Assembly: GCF_031180965.1 (NCBI RefSeq)
Contig: NZ_JAPSLH010000006.1
Span: forward strand, 62,001-126,000
DNA length: 64,000 nt
From: Chelativorans sp.
GTDB lineage: Bacteria; Pseudomonadota; Alphaproteobacteria; Rhizobiales; Rhizobiaceae
Direction of reading: 5' to 3'
Positions 8,830 through 18,901 of the stretch are shown piece after piece (position 1 is the first letter of the stretch; every line of letters starts with the position of its first letter). The position numbers and the translations under genes are program-made. The notes beneath the pieces are model-generated. The model made no database searches. It was not told where the DNA came from and saw only the letters and a program-made list of their open reading frames with translations.

Positions 8830-9225
8830 TCACGCGGGAAGGGGCGGTCCTCGAATCGCGGGCGGTGCCTCGCCGGCCGGGGCGGCGAGCCTTGTTCCAG
8901 CCGGGATCGCGGTCGGCAGGTCTCTCTCCGGTGGGATGACCGCCGGCGCCGCGCTCGCCGCCGTGCCGAGAAAGCCGGCAAGCCCGCACAGGTGCCCCGT
9001 AGGGCAGAGCGGGCAATCCGGACCGCCGGCCGGCGGGTGGTCCGCCGGCGCTGGCGAGGAATGGTCGGTGCAGATGACAAGGAGGTCGGCGAACGTGGCG
9101 TCCTTAGCCGCCGCAACAGGCTGCAGGAGGCCGAGCAGCACGGCGAGAGCGCCGACAAGGGCGAAGAGCCCCCTGTCGCGCCGCAGCGCCGCGAACCAGC
9201 TTTGATGCGAACCTGCACCTTTCAT
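8830..9225 (-). CDS. DUF2946-family exported protein
   Basis: This 131-residue protein has a hydrophobic N-terminal segment (LFALVGALAVLLGLLQPVAAA, about residues 20-40) acting as signal or anchor, then a Pro/Ala-rich region with a central cysteine cluster CPLCPTGHLC. That arrangement is typical of DUF2946 (small secreted proteins often beside copper genes). The cysteine/His cluster could bind metal, but this is not shown. It precedes the YcnI-PCu(A)C gene by 55 bases on the same strand. No clear Shine-Dalgarno lies before the ATG, so the start is moderately uncertain. Confidence 0.7.
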   Translation of the reverse strand: MKGAGSHQSWFAALRRDRGLFALVGALAVLLGLLQPVAAAKDATFADLLVICTDHSSPAPADHPPAGGPDCPLCPTGHLCGLAGFLGTAASAAPAVIPPERDLPTAIPAGTRLAAPAGEAPPAIRGPPLPA

Positions 9226-9312
9226 TCAGTTTTTGTAGCGAAGGGGGACCGGCTGCGCCAGCGCTTGTTGCTGCGACATGCCCGCGCTCCCGTCACAGCA
9301 AGGATGGAGAGC

Positions 9313-10152
9313 TTACAGCTGGTAGAAGTCGGCTATGTATTGCCAAGCCTCCTCGGCGGTCTGGGCAAAGCTGATGAGATCTTCGTCGCCGGGTGAGATC
9401 GTACCCTGCTCGGCGAGGAACTCCAGATTGATGGCGCGTTCCCAGAACTCCCTGCCGAAAAGGATCACCGGCATCCGCTCCATGCGCCCGGTCTGGATGA
9501 GGGTGAGCGATTCGAAGAGTTCGTCCATGGTGCCGAAGCCGCCGGGGAAGACCGCCAGCGCTTTGGCCCGCATCATGAAATGCATCTTGCGGACGGCGAA
9601 ATAGTGGAAGTTGAAGCAGAGTTCGGGCGTCACGTATGGATTGGGCGCCTGCTCGTGCGGAAGGACGATGTTGAGGCCGATCGACGGCGCCCCGCAGTCC
9701 GCGGCGCCGCGATTGCCCGCCTCCATCACCCCCGGCCCGCCGCCGGTCGCCACCACATACTCCCGGTAGTCGTATTTGGCCGATTGCTCCGAGCACAGGC
9801 GGGCGAATTTGCGCGCCTCGGCATAGTAGAGGCTGTTCTTTTCGAGGTTCCTTTTCTGCACCTCGTTCTTCGCCGCCCAGGCCTCGCCGCCCGGCTCGGG
9901 GATGCGCGCGCCGCCGAAAAGGATGACGGTGGAGCGGATGCCGCGCTCGGCCAGCACCATTTCCGGCTTGAGCAGCTCCAGCTGCAGGCGCACCGGCCTC
10001 AGTTCGCGCCGGGTCATGAATTCTTCGTCGTCCCAGGCGAGCCGATAGGTCTCCGCGCGCGTCTGCGGCGTATCCGGCACGCTGCGGGCGCGCTTCAGAT
10101 CCTCGTCGGAATGGGGAAGCGGCGTCCAGCCCGTCTTGTCATCCGGATTCAT
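9313..10152 (-). CDS. LOG-family (TIGR00730) Rossmann-fold protein
   Basis: This 279-residue protein carries the LOG/lysine-decarboxylase-like motifs VVATGGGPGVMEA and PGGFGTMDELFE. In characterised members these motifs form the active site for hydrolysing cytokinin riboside 5'-monophosphate or other nucleoside monophosphates. It belongs to the longer bacterial type with an N-terminal extension (about 70 residues before the Rossmann core). I chose the ATG at 10152 (MNPDDKTGW); an upstream ATG at 10212 adds a basic, unconserved leader. It is divergent from dapD. Confidence 0.88.
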   Translation of the reverse strand: MNPDDKTGWTPLPHSDEDLKRARSVPDTPQTRAETYRLAWDDEEFMTRRELRPVRLQLELLKPEMVLAERGIRSTVILFGGARIPEPGGEAWAAKNEVQKRNLEKNSLYYAEARKFARLCSEQSAKYDYREYVVATGGGPGVMEAGNRGAADCGAPSIGLNIVLPHEQAPNPYVTPELCFNFHYFAVRKMHFMMRAKALAVFPGGFGTMDELFESLTLIQTGRMERMPVILFGREFWERAINLEFLAEQGTISPGDEDLISFAQTAEEAWQYIADFYQL

Positions 10153-10300
10153 TTTCGTTCCCGTGTTCCTGCGCGGCGGCCTGCTCGCTGCGATTGACCC
10201 TCTTCGGCGCATCGCATAGGTTCCGCGCCGGTTGCCATTCCGGCACGTCCCAACCTATGGGGTAGCCCTTAACAGCTCATGTAGCGGAGAGAATTCGCTG

Positions 10301-11155
10301 ATGAAGAGTTCCGACGTCGCCGCGCTCGAACGAGTGGTGGAAAACGCCTTCGAAAACCGCGATTCCGTCAGCACCGAGACCCGCGGGGAGGTGCGCGAGG
10401 CGGTCGAGGCCTCCTTGGACCTGCTCGACAGCGGCGCGATGCGCGTGGCCGAGCGGCGGGAGAATGGCGACTGGCACGTGAACCAGTGGCTGAAGAAGGC
10501 GGTGCTCCTCTCCTTTCGGCTCAATCCGATGCAGATCGTCAAGGGCGGGCCGGGCGAGGCGGTCTGGTGGGACAAGGTGCCGTCGAAATTCGACGGCTGG
10601 AGCCCGAACGAATTCGAGAAGGCGGGCTTCCGTGCCGTGCCCAACTGCGTCGTGCGCCGCTCGGCCTATATCGCGCCGGGCGCGGTGCTGATGCCCTCCT
10701 TCGTCAATCTCGGCGCCTATGTCGGTCGCAACACCATGGTCGACACATGGGCGACGGTCGGCTCCTGCGCCCAGATCGGCGAGAACGTGCATCTTTCCGG
10801 CGGCGTCGGGATCGGCGGTGTTCTGGAGCCGATGCAGGCCGGCCCGACCATCATCGAGGACAATTGCTTCATCGGCGCGCGGTCCGAGGTCGTCGAAGGC
10901 TGCATCGTGCGCGAGGGTTCGGTGCTCGGCATGGGCGTCTTCATCGGCAAATCGACCAAGATCGTCGACCGCGAGACGGGCCAGGTGTTCTATGGCGAGG
11001 TGCCTCCCTATTCGGTCGTCGTTGCCGGCACGATGCCGGGCAAGAACGTCCCGGGCGAGAACTGGGGGCCGAGCCTTTACTGCGCCGTCATCGTCAAGCG
11101 GGTGGACGAGAAGACGCGCTCCAAGACCTCGATAAACGAGCTCCTCAGGGACTGA
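10301..11155 (+). CDS. dapD: 2,3,4,5-tetrahydropyridine-2,6-dicarboxylate N-succinyltransferase
   Basis: This 284-residue left-handed beta-helix enzyme uses succinyl-CoA to acylate tetrahydrodipicolinate in the succinylase branch of lysine/meso-diaminopimelate synthesis. The hexapeptide repeats run from about residue 120 to 240 ([20 protein letters not shown] and [17 protein letters not shown]), and the usual MQIVKGGPG segment is present. I chose the ATG at 10301 because GGAGAG is upstream and the family begins there. dapE, two steps later in the pathway, lies 1.2 kb downstream on the same strand. Confidence 0.97.
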   Translation: MKSSDVAALERVVENAFENRDSVSTETRGEVREAVEASLDLLDSGAMRVAERRENGDWHVNQWLKKAVLLSFRLNPMQIVKGGPGEAVWWDKVPSKFDGWSPNEFEKAGFRAVPNCVVRRSAYIAPGAVLMPSFVNLGAYVGRNTMVDTWATVGSCAQIGENVHLSGGVGIGGVLEPMQAGPTIIEDNCFIGARSEVVEGCIVREGSVLGMGVFIGKSTKIVDRETGQVFYGEVPPYSVVVAGTMPGKNVPGENWGPSLYCAVIVKRVDEKTRSKTSINELLRD

Positions 11156-11166
11156 TCGGTTCGCAC

Positions 11167-11535
11167 GTGAACAGGGCGCAGCTCACCTGGGTTTTCTTCA
11201 GCTTTTCCGGACGGGTCAGCCGCGCTCCCTATTTCCTGGCCGGCCTGCTGCTTGGCCTGTTCCAGATGTTCGCCTTCTACCGCTTCCTGCTGGCGCCGGA
11301 GGGAAGCGACACGCAGGCCTTCTGGGAGGGCCTGCTGCTTGCGATCCTGGTGGTCTCCATCTGGTCGCATCTGGCTCTCGCGGCAAAGCGGCTGCACGAC
11401 TTCGGCAAGCCGGGCGTTCTGGCGATCCTGCTCTTCATCCCGGTCGTCTCGATCCTCGCCTTCATCGCTCTTTGCCTCTATCCCGGCGATGAGGCCGCCA
11501 ACAAATATGGCGAGCGCACCAACGCTCCCGCATAG
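11167..11535 (+). CDS. DUF805-family membrane protein
   Basis: This 122-residue protein has the DUF805 signature FFSFSGRVSRAPYF followed by three or four hydrophobic segments and the conserved KRLHDFGKPG loop. The family consists of small inner-membrane proteins of unknown function. The start is a GTG at 11167, 11 bases after dapD, so the two are probably co-transcribed. Confidence 0.85.
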   Translation: MNRAQLTWVFFSFSGRVSRAPYFLAGLLLGLFQMFAFYRFLLAPEGSDTQAFWEGLLLAILVVSIWSHLALAAKRLHDFGKPGVLAILLFIPVVSILAFIALCLYPGDEAANKYGERTNAPA

Positions 11536-11636
11536 GCTCTTGGGCGTCGCATCCGAAAAAGCGGCTTTTCCTCCTTCGCACCGCGATCTACCATCGTCTC
11601 GCAATTCAGCTCGGCTGTGGAGAGAAGGAGGAGGAA

Positions 11637-12266
11637 ATGCCCGGCAAGAAGATCCTGATGCTGGTGGGTGAATTCAGCGAGGAATATGAGATCTTTGTCT
11701 TCGAACAGGCCATGCACGCCGTCGGCCACACCGTCCACGTGGTCTGCCCCGACAAGAAGGCCGGCGAAGTGATCAAGACCTCACTGCATGATTTCGAAGG
11801 CCACCAGACCTACACCGAGAAGCTCGGCCACGACTACGCGCTCAACAAGACCTTCTCGGAGGTTCGGCCGGAGGACTATGACGCGGTCTACGTGGCCGGC
11901 GGACGCGGGCCGGAATATATCCGCATCGACAAGCGCGTGCAGGCGATCGTGCGCCACTTCCATGAGGCCGGGAAGCCGATCTTCACCATCTGCCACGGCG
12001 CGCAGGTGCTGATCGCGGTGGACGGCGTGGTGCGCGGCAAGGAAGTTGCGGCGCTGCAATATTGCGAGCCGGAAGTGACGCTCGCCGGCGGCATCTATGT
12101 CGACGTCCCGCCGACCGGCGCGCATGTCGATGGCAACCTCGTCTCGGCAAAGGGCTGGCCGGGTCTGGCGGCCTTCATGCGCGAATGCCTGAAGGTTCTC
12201 GGCACCGAGATTCGTCACGGCGAGACGATCATTGCCGGTGGGGCAGAGCGGAGCGCCGCTGCCTGA
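11637..12266 (+). CDS. DJ-1/PfpI-family protein
   Basis: This 209-residue class I glutamine-amidotransferase-like protein has the nucleophile elbow with Cys in FTICHGAQVLI and an upstream acidic residue in the VAGGRGPEYIR segment. Family members act as deglycases/glyoxalases, chaperones or proteases; which applies here cannot be decided. A very strong Shine-Dalgarno (GAAGGAGGAGG) lies before the ATG, suggesting high translation. It sits between dapD and dapE. Confidence 0.88.
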   Translation: MPGKKILMLVGEFSEEYEIFVFEQAMHAVGHTVHVVCPDKKAGEVIKTSLHDFEGHQTYTEKLGHDYALNKTFSEVRPEDYDAVYVAGGRGPEYIRIDKRVQAIVRHFHEAGKPIFTICHGAQVLIAVDGVVRGKEVAALQYCEPEVTLAGGIYVDVPPTGAHVDGNLVSAKGWPGLAAFMRECLKVLGTEIRHGETIIAGGAERSAAA

Positions 12267-12377
12267 GCCGTTGCGCTGCGGCGGGCGGCGATGGTCGCGC
12301 GCCCGCCGCATGTGAGAATTCGCCGCGCGCATCGGAGCGGCGTGACAGCCGACGGGCTTTCAATTATTGGCAGCCCT

Positions 12378-13565
12378 ATGAGTCTGCCCGTCGATCCAGT
12401 CTCCAATCTCGCCGCGCTCATCCGGTGCCCCTCCGTGACACCTGCCGAGGGGGGAGCCTTGGGTGTGCTCGAAGCCATGCTGAAGGCGCTCGGCGCGCGG
12501 GTGGATCGCCCCGTCTTTACAGAGGACGGGGAGGCGGATGTGGAGAACCTCTACGCCCGCATCGCGGGCAACGGCCCGCATCTGATGTTCGCCGGCCACA
12601 CGGATGTCGTCCCGCCGGGCGACGAGAGCGCCTGGACGCATCCCCCCTTTGCCGCAGAGATTGCCGGCGGCGAGATGTTCGGCCGCGGGGCGGTGGACAT
12701 GAAGGGCGCCATCGCCTGCTTTGTCGCCGCCCTTGCGCGCCATGTGGAGATGCGCGGCGCGCCGAAGGGCTCCATCTCCCTCCTGATCACGGGCGACGAG
12801 GAGGGGCCGGCTATCAACGGCACGGTGAAGCTGCTCGAATGGGCGGCCGCCCGCGGCGAGAGCTGGGATGCGGCAATCGTCGGAGAGCCGACCAATGCCG
12901 AAGCCCTCGGCGACATGATCAAGGTCGGCCGGCGCGGCTCGCTTTCCGGCCGCATCACGGTTTTCGGCCGGCAGGGCCACGTCGCCTATCCACACCTGGC
13001 GGACAACCCCATACCGGGTCTCCTGCCCCTCCTCGAAGCGCTTCTGCAGCCGCCCCTCGATGCCGGCACGGCGGAATTCCCCGCCACCAATCTGGAGTTC
13101 ACCTCCGTTGACGTAGGCAATCCCGCCGTCAACGTCATCCCCGGCAGGGCGACCTCCGCGTTCAATGTGCGCTTCAACGACACCTGGTCGGTGGAGACCC
13201 TGCAGGCCGAGATCCACAACCGCCTCGATCGCGCCGCGGCGGAAAACAGGCTGCGGCCCGGCCGCGCCGAGCCGGTCTCCTTCGAGCTCGAATGGCTCGG
13301 CCGGTCCAGCCCCGTCTTCCTGACGCGGGATGAAAAGCTGATCGAGACCCTCTCCGCCTCGATCGAGGCGGTCACCGGCCGAAAGCCCGCGCTGTCGACG
13401 ACCGGTGGCACATCGGACGCCCGCTTCATCAAAGACTATTGTCCGGTCGTGGAGTTCGGGCTCGTCGGCCGAACCATGCATATGGCGGACGAGCGGGTGG
13501 CGGTTGCCGATCTTGAAACCCTGACGCGGATCTATCTGCGTTTCCTGGAAGACTGGTTCGCCTGA
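12378..13565 (+). CDS. dapE: Succinyl-diaminopimelate desuccinylase
   Basis: This 395-residue M20 metallopeptidase-family enzyme releases succinate from N-succinyl-LL-diaminopimelate in lysine synthesis. The zinc-site motifs are intact: [19 protein letters not shown] and the general base region GDEEGPA. The dimerisation domain lies in the middle third and a [11 protein letters not shown] motif near the C terminus, as in DapE. I chose the ATG at 12378 ([15 protein letters not shown]). The stop overlaps the next gene's ATG (TGATG), indicating translational coupling. Confidence 0.96.
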   Translation: MSLPVDPVSNLAALIRCPSVTPAEGGALGVLEAMLKALGARVDRPVFTEDGEADVENLYARIAGNGPHLMFAGHTDVVPPGDESAWTHPPFAAEIAGGEMFGRGAVDMKGAIACFVAALARHVEMRGAPKGSISLLITGDEEGPAINGTVKLLEWAAARGESWDAAIVGEPTNAEALGDMIKVGRRGSLSGRITVFGRQGHVAYPHLADNPIPGLLPLLEALLQPPLDAGTAEFPATNLEFTSVDVGNPAVNVIPGRATSAFNVRFNDTWSVETLQAEIHNRLDRAAAENRLRPGRAEPVSFELEWLGRSSPVFLTRDEKLIETLSASIEAVTGRKPALSTTGGTSDARFIKDYCPVVEFGLVGRTMHMADERVAVADLETLTRIYLRFLEDWFA

Positions 13566-14161
13566 TGCTGTCAGGCGCGGAAGTCCAGCAGTATTTCGCC
13601 GGTGTCTGGCGCATGATGCTGGGCCGGCCGGAGGGGCTGAAGCTGCTCGACCTGTCAGCCGACGGTTTCTGGAATTCGTTCTTCGCGGTAATCGTCGCCC
13701 TGCCGCCCTTGATTGTGGGTTGGGTCGGGTTTGCAAACAGTGTTCCGGAGGCGGCCGCCGTCGGCTCGCGCTTTGCTCTGCTGGTCCGCCTGTTCCTGAT
13801 CGATATAGGCGCCTGGATCCTGCCGCTGGTGGTGCTTGCCGCCTTCGCGCGGCCGGCAGGCATAGCGGACCGCTTCGTCCACTATGTGGTGGCGAGCAAC
13901 TGGGCCTCGGCGCTCTTTGCCTGGCTGATGCTGCTGCCCGCGCTGTTGCGCCTCTTCGTCCCGCAGGCGTCGGACCTGACGGACGGCATCTCGCTCGTCC
14001 TCTTCCTGGTGACGCTCGGCCTCTCCTGGCGCCTCACCGTTGTTGCGATCGGGAAGGGCGCCGCGGTCGGCACGGCGGTGTTTTTCGCCATGCTCGTCAT
14101 CTCAATCTCCGTCCTGATCGCGCTGCAGTCAGTGCTCGGGCTCGAATTCCAGGGCAGCTGA
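13565..14161 (+). CDS. Conserved membrane protein of unknown function next to dapE
   Basis: This 198-residue protein has about five hydrophobic segments (for example FFAVIVALPPLIVGWVGFA and SALFAWLMLLPALLRLFV) and little soluble sequence. It overlaps the dapE stop (TGATG), so it is translationally coupled to lysine biosynthesis, but no motif points to a function. Its 3' end overlaps the convergent MFS gene by 33 bases. I recall a similar arrangement in other rhizobia, but cannot name the family. Confidence 0.75.
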   Translation: MLSGAEVQQYFAGVWRMMLGRPEGLKLLDLSADGFWNSFFAVIVALPPLIVGWVGFANSVPEAAAVGSRFALLVRLFLIDIGAWILPLVVLAAFARPAGIADRFVHYVVASNWASALFAWLMLLPALLRLFVPQASDLTDGISLVLFLVTLGLSWRLTVVAIGKGAAVGTAVFFAMLVISISVLIALQSVLGLEFQGS

Positions 14162-15337
14162 GCTCACCGGGGCGAGCGCTGCGGCGACGGCGAGGATCAT
14201 CAGCGCCGCCGCAAGCGCCGTGAGCGCGGCAAAGCCAAAGGCCGCATAGAGCGGACCAAAGCCTAGCGTCCCGGCGAATGTGGCCAGATAGGTGACGGCG
14301 CTGTTCATGCCCATGATGGTGCCGCGGCGGGAAGGCCGCAGCGCCGTGAGCCGCACGATCAGGAGGTTGAGCCCGAAGTGGTTTGTAAATCCCCAGAGGA
14401 GGGTCAACAGGAGCACCGAGCTGTAGCTCCCGCTTCCCGACGTCATCAGGATGTAGACGAGACAGACGGCGGCAAAGGCGAGCGGCAGGGTGAGCCGGAC
14501 CGGCAGCCGCTTCTCCAGGCCGTCCAGGAAGGCGGCTGAACCGAAGCCAAGGCCATAGGCAACGGTGATCACCCCGTTCGCGCTGAGCGGCAGGCCGAGT
14601 TCCTGGTGCAAATGATCTCCCAGATAGGCATAGACGCCGTAGAAGGCCGTCATGAAGGCGCCGCAGGCCAGAAGCAGAGGCGGCACGCCGGGGATGGAGA
14701 GCGCCGCGAGCGGCGAGGGCGCTGAGCCGGATGAAGGCAGATCGCGGCGGCCGTTCGACAGGAGGGCCAGCAGCGCTCCCGCCGAGAGAAGCGCGATCGC
14801 GCAATAGACGGCGCGCCAGTGCAGCCAGTCCGCAAGGGCGGCCGAAAGGGAAACCCCCGCCACCATGCTCAGCGTCCAGCCGGTGAGCATCAGGCCGACG
14901 GTCTTGGTCTCCCGGCCGGGCGGGGCGATCGCCGCCGCGTTCGCATAAATGGCGGGCACCGCCACGCCGGCGGCTATGCCGGCGCAGAACTGCGCCGCGA
15001 TGAGCACGGCCGCCGCCGGCGCGACCGCGCTGGCCGCCAGGCTCAGCGTCAGCAGACCGAAGGCGAGCCGCAGCATGCGCCAGGCGCCGACGCGGTCGAT
15101 ATGGCGGGCGAGCAGCAGCGCGCTCGCCGCCGTGCCGAGCCCGAACGCGGCCGTTCCGCCCATGACGGCGGGCACGGAGGTGCCGAAGGAGCGCGCCACT
15201 TCCGGCGCGATGGGGGAGAGGCCGAGCGAATTGCAGCCGATCACGGCAATGGCCGCCGTCAGCATGAAGACCGAGGGCGGGATGCGCTGCTCGGCGGCGC
15301 CGGCGAGGGAGGACGGTGCTTGATGAGCTTCGGACAT
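14129..15337 (-). CDS. MFS transporter (predicted efflux type)
   Basis: This 402-residue inner-membrane protein has about twelve hydrophobic segments. The MFS loop motif between helices 2 and 3 appears as LLARHIDRVGAWRML, a variant of the usual G-x-x-x-D-R-x-G-R. The organisation resembles arabinose-efflux/DHA1-type exporters, so its role is probably export of a small metabolite or drug. It is divergent from an Lrp/AsnC-type regulator gene, 48 bases apart, which commonly signals control by that regulator. The cargo is unknown. Confidence 0.88.
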   Translation of the reverse strand: MSEAHQAPSSLAGAAEQRIPPSVFMLTAAIAVIGCNSLGLSPIAPEVARSFGTSVPAVMGGTAAFGLGTAASALLLARHIDRVGAWRMLRLAFGLLTLSLAASAVAPAAAVLIAAQFCAGIAAGVAVPAIYANAAAIAPPGRETKTVGLMLTGWTLSMVAGVSLSAALADWLHWRAVYCAIALLSAGALLALLSNGRRDLPSSGSAPSPLAALSIPGVPPLLLACGAFMTAFYGVYAYLGDHLHQELGLPLSANGVITVAYGLGFGSAAFLDGLEKRLPVRLTLPLAFAAVCLVYILMTSGSGSYSSVLLLTLLWGFTNHFGLNLLIVRLTALRPSRRGTIMGMNSAVTYLATFAGTLGFGPLYAAFGFAALTALAAALMILAVAAALAPVSSAALEFEPEH

Positions 15338-15385
15338 AGAGCCATAATGCCCGCTGATAATTCGGCGACAACAGGGTTTTACCGA

Positions 15386-15940
15386 ATGCGCATAAATACA
15401 GATGACGTTCAGCCCAAGCTCGCCGCCGGCCAGCCCTTGGACGCGATGGACCGAAAAATATTATGCGCGCTGGTGGAAGATGCGACCCAGAGCTATGCGG
15501 AGCTCGGCCACAAGGTCGGCCTCTCCGCGCCCGCCGTGCATGAGCGGGTGAAGCGGCTGAAGCGCAGCGGCATCATCCGCAAGGTGGCGGCGATTATCGA
15601 CGCCGAGGCGGCCGGAAAGGGCCTGCTCGCCTTCGTCCATGTCGACACGACCGGCTGGGGCAAGACGCCGCAACTGCTGGCCATCTCCGAGCATCCGGAG
15701 GTGGAGGAGATCCATTCCGTGGCGGGCGACACCTGCATCATGCTGAAGGTGCGCGCCCGCGACACCCATGCGCTGGAAGGCCTGCTGGCCCGCATCTATG
15801 CGGCCCCCGGCGTGGTGGCGACGCGCAGCTATGTCGTGCTTTCCACCTATCTGGAGCGGCCGCCGCAGCCTGCGCACACCGCCACCTGGTCGACCGTCGA
15901 CGACTGGCGCGAGGCCGCGGCGGTCAGTAGTCGACCCTGA
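15386..15940 (+). CDS. Lrp/AsnC-family transcriptional regulator
   Basis: This 184-residue regulator has an N-terminal AsnC-type helix-turn-helix (about residues 22-70, beginning [20 protein letters not shown]) and a C-terminal RAM/AsnC ligand-binding domain (about 85-160). The family responds to amino acids and often controls amino-acid transporters; the divergent MFS gene is the obvious target. I chose the ATG at 15386 ([11 protein letters not shown]). Starting at the later in-frame ATG before DRKIL would cut into the helix-turn-helix. The 3' end overlaps convergent truA by 17 bases. Confidence 0.88.
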   Translation: MRINTDDVQPKLAAGQPLDAMDRKILCALVEDATQSYAELGHKVGLSAPAVHERVKRLKRSGIIRKVAAIIDAEAAGKGLLAFVHVDTTGWGKTPQLLAISEHPEVEEIHSVAGDTCIMLKVRARDTHALEGLLARIYAAPGVVATRSYVVLSTYLERPPQPAHTATWSTVDDWREAAAVSSRP

Positions 15941-16667
15941 GGAGGTAGAGCCCTTCGGGAGGCGCCACCGGCCCGCAGGCGGCGCGGTCGCGCGCCTCAA
16001 GGGCGGCCTCCACGTCGTCGGCCGTCCAGCCACCTTCGCCGACCTTCTTCAGCGTTCCCACCAGCGAGCGCACCTGATTGTGCAGGAAGGAGCGGGCCGA
16101 GGCGCGGATCTCGATCGCCTCGCCGACCCTTGCGACATCCAGGCGGTCGAGCGTCTTTACCGGGCTTTTCGCCTGGCATTGGACGGAGCGGAAGGTGGTG
16201 AAGTCGTGCTTCCCGACGAGCCTCTGCGCCGCTTCGTGCATCGCTTCCGCGTCGAGCTTTTTCGTCACGTGCCAGGCTTTCCCGCGCTCCAGCGCCAGAG
16301 GCGGGCGTCGGTTGACAATGCGGTAGAGATAGTGCCGCCCCTTGGCCGAGAACCGCGCATCGAAATCCTCCGCCACGATCGCCGCGCGCAGGATCGAGAT
16401 CGTCTCGCCGGCAAGACCAAGATGCGCATTCACCGCGTCGCGCACCTTTTCCGCCTTCCATTCCCGCGAAAGCTCGAAATGGGCGACCTGGCCAAGCGCG
16501 TGAACGCCGGCATCGGTCCGGCCGGCGCCGCGCAGGGTCACTTCCTCGCCGCAGAAGGCGGCGATTGCCGTCTCGATCGCCTCCTGCACGCTGTGTTGGC
16601 CGGCCTGGCGCTGCCAGCCGGCATATTGCCCGCCGTCATATTCGATGTCGATGCGGTAGCGCAGCAT
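15924..16667 (-). CDS. truA: tRNA pseudouridine(38-40) synthase TruA
   Basis: This 247-residue enzyme makes pseudouridine in the anticodon stem of tRNA. The start [19 protein letters not shown] and the catalytic Asp in [14 protein letters not shown] identify it. It is full length. It is the last gene of a minus-strand operon with def, fmt and a GNAT gene; its ATG is 2 bases after the GNAT stop. This places it among functions for initiator tRNA and nascent chain processing. Confidence 0.96.
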   Translation of the reverse strand: MLRYRIDIEYDGGQYAGWQRQAGQHSVQEAIETAIAAFCGEEVTLRGAGRTDAGVHALGQVAHFELSREWKAEKVRDAVNAHLGLAGETISILRAAIVAEDFDARFSAKGRHYLYRIVNRRPPLALERGKAWHVTKKLDAEAMHEAAQRLVGKHDFTTFRSVQCQAKSPVKTLDRLDVARVGEAIEIRASARSFLHNQVRSLVGTLKKVGEGGWTADDVEAALEARDRAACGPVAPPEGLYLLRVDY

Positions 16668-16669
16668 CG

Positions 16670-17173
16670 TCAGGCAAGGTCCGCGAAGGCGGCGGGATAT
16701 TCGAGCCGCCCGGTGCTGGGCGCCTCACCCCAGGCGAGCGCCTGCAGGAACTCGCCCTGATAGATGCTGTCGAAGCCTTGCGCGCGTTCTCGGCTGTAGC
16801 CGAAGCGACCATAGAAGGCCGGCTCGCCGAGCACGAGCGAAAGAAGCTCGCCCCGGTTCTGCAGGCGCAGATGCGCATCGTCCATCAGCGCCGTGGCGAT
16901 GCCTTCCTTTTGGTGGTCGGGATGCACCGCCAGCGGCGCGAGCGCCACGGCGGGAAAAGCCTCCTCCCCGGTCCGAACGAGGAGCCGCGAGAACAGGATA
17001 TGGCCGCGTATTTCTCCGGTGCGCTCGGCGACCAGCGAAAGCACCACGTCATCGGCTCGGCGCAGGGCGTCGACGAGCCCGGCTTCAGCCTCGCCCTTGA
17101 AGGCGGCGACAAGAAGCGAGCGGATGGCCGCTTCGTCGTCCGCTTCCTCCGGCCGTATGATCACCGCGCTCAT
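16670..17173 (-). CDS. GNAT-family N-acetyltransferase
   Basis: This 167-residue protein has the GNAT acetyl-CoA fold: beta strands around [19 protein letters not shown], which holds the Q/R-x-x-G-x-G/A motif, and a later [14 protein letters not shown] segment typical of the predicted N-acetyltransferase YhbS group. The substrate is unknown. Its ATG overlaps the fmt stop (ATGA) and truA follows closely, so it is embedded in the fmt-truA operon. Confidence 0.88.
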   Translation of the reverse strand: MSAVIIRPEEADDEAAIRSLLVAAFKGEAEAGLVDALRRADDVVLSLVAERTGEIRGHILFSRLLVRTGEEAFPAVALAPLAVHPDHQKEGIATALMDDAHLRLQNRGELLSLVLGEPAFYGRFGYSRERAQGFDSIYQGEFLQALAWGEAPSTGRLEYPAAFADLA

Positions 17174-18105
17174 GACAGCCGCATTCCCCTTTCAAGCTTG
17201 GCGCCGCGCAGGAAATCTTCCGCCCGCACCGGCTTCCCGCCCGCCCGCTGCACCTCGATAAGCCGCACCGCGTCTTGCCCACAGGCGACGCCCAGCGCAT
17301 CGTCGATCAGCTCGCCCGGCGCGCCGCTGCCCGCGGCCAGCGTGGAGCGCAGCAGCTTCACCCGTTCCGGCTTGCCGGCGACAGGCATTTCGCACCACGC
17401 GCCGGGAAAGGGTGCAAGCCCGCGGATGTGATTGTGCACCTCGGCGGCCGGGCGGGTCCAGTCGACCCGCGTCTCTTCCTTGCCGATCTTTTTCGCATAT
17501 TTGATGCCTTCAGCCGGCTGAGGCGTGAGCGTCAGCTCCCCTTTTTCGAGCCTCGCCATCGCCTCTGCCATCAACCTCGCGCCGGCCTCCTTCAGGACAT
17601 CGTGCAACTCGCCTGCGGTCATATCGTGAGCGATCTCGACCTTTTCGGTCATGGCAACGGGGCCCGTATCCAGCCCCTCGTCCATTTTCATCACCATCAT
17701 CCCGGTGTCCCGGTCGCCGCCCATGATGGCGCGCTGGATTGGCGCCGCGCCCCGCCAGCGGGGGAGCAGCGAGGCATGGCCGTTGAAGGCGCCAAGCCTT
17801 GTCCCTTTCAGGATAGGTTTGGGCAGGAGTAGGCCGTAGGCGACGACCACCGCCGCATCGGCTTCAAGCGAGCGGAACGCCTCCTGTTCCTCTGCACTCT
17901 TGAGAGATACCGGCGTGCGCACGGGAAGTCCGAGCCTTTCCGCAGCCTGATGCACGGGAGATTTGGTCAGCTCCAGCCCGCGCCGCCCGGCCGGGCGCGG
18001 CGGCTGGGTGTAGACGGCGGCGATCTCGTGCCCTGCCTCGGCGAGCGCCTCGAGTGTCGGCACGGAAAATTCCGACGTTCCCATGAAGACGAGGCGCAAG
18101 GGCAT
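17170..18105 (-). CDS. fmt: Methionyl-tRNA formyltransferase
   Basis: This 311-residue enzyme formylates initiator Met-tRNA using 10-formyl-tetrahydrofolate. It begins [21 protein letters not shown] and carries the formyltransferase signature [18 protein letters not shown], with the catalytic Asn/His/Asp pattern (Asn and His in FNGHASLLP). The C-terminal tRNA-binding domain is present and the length is normal. def lies upstream across a 147-base gap in which I see no gene. Confidence 0.96.
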   Translation of the reverse strand: MPLRLVFMGTSEFSVPTLEALAEAGHEIAAVYTQPPRPAGRRGLELTKSPVHQAAERLGLPVRTPVSLKSAEEQEAFRSLEADAAVVVAYGLLLPKPILKGTRLGAFNGHASLLPRWRGAAPIQRAIMGGDRDTGMMVMKMDEGLDTGPVAMTEKVEIAHDMTAGELHDVLKEAGARLMAEAMARLEKGELTLTPQPAEGIKYAKKIGKEETRVDWTRPAAEVHNHIRGLAPFPGAWCEMPVAGKPERVKLLRSTLAAGSGAPGELIDDALGVACGQDAVRLIEVQRAGGKPVRAEDFLRGAKLERGMRLS

Positions 18106-18252
18106 TGATCGGTCCGCTATCTCTCTTCCGCGATCGTGTGGTCACGCTTCAAGGGGTTCACGAGCACCAGGTCAAGGTCGTCGAAACCGCCTTCCGCGTG
18201 ACCAGCATTGCGCCTGAAGGGCGCGAAAGCCGCGGCGGAAGATGCCGCAATC

Positions 18253-18786
18253 CTACCCCGCCATCCTTGCCGGCGGCGGGCGGTCCTTGGCCAGCTTCTT
18301 GAACTTGCGCACCACGATATCGCGCTTGAGCTTCGACAGATAGTCGATGAACAGTACGCCGTTGAGATGGTCGATCTCGTGCTGCAGGCAGGTGGCGAGA
18401 ATGCCGTTTGCCTCCACCACATGCTCCTTTCCGTCGAGACCGATATATTTGACAGTCACTTCGGCCGGACGCTCAACTTCCGCGTAATAGTCGGGAATGG
18501 AGAGGCAGCCTTCCTCGTGCAGGTTCCGCTCATCGGACCGCGCGAGGATCTCCGGATTGATGAAGACCTGCGGATTCTTCGGCTCGTCCTTCTCGGCCAC
18601 ATCGAGCACAAGCATCCGAAGGGGCTCGCCTACCTGGATGGCGGCAAGCCCTATCCCCGGCGCGTCATACATGGTCTCCACCATGTCGTCGGCGAACTTG
18701 CGCAGATTATCGTCCACGCGCTCGACGGGCTTGGAGACCTGGCGCAGCAGGGGATCGGGCAGGAGGATAAGCGGGCGAATGGTCAT
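18253..18786 (-). CDS. def: Peptide deformylase
   Basis: This 177-residue metalloenzyme removes the formyl group from nascent protein N termini. The three family motifs are intact: [17 protein letters not shown] (metal-binding Cys) and HEIDHLNG (HExxH). It belongs to the type I Gram-negative group with a charged C terminus ([20 protein letters not shown]). It is the first gene of the def-fmt-GNAT-truA set. Confidence 0.97.
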   Translation of the reverse strand: MTIRPLILLPDPLLRQVSKPVERVDDNLRKFADDMVETMYDAPGIGLAAIQVGEPLRMLVLDVAEKDEPKNPQVFINPEILARSDERNLHEEGCLSIPDYYAEVERPAEVTVKYIGLDGKEHVVEANGILATCLQHEIDHLNGVLFIDYLSKLKRDIVVRKFKKLAKDRPPPARMAG

Positions 18787-18901
18787 GCGCGTGAGGTAAT
18801 GGCTCGGCAGAGGGCCGTCAATATGCGAACGCCTGTGGGCAGGCCGCTTTGTTCACGTTTTGATCTTCTCTTAACCGCAAGAATCATGTAGCGTGCGGTG
18901 C

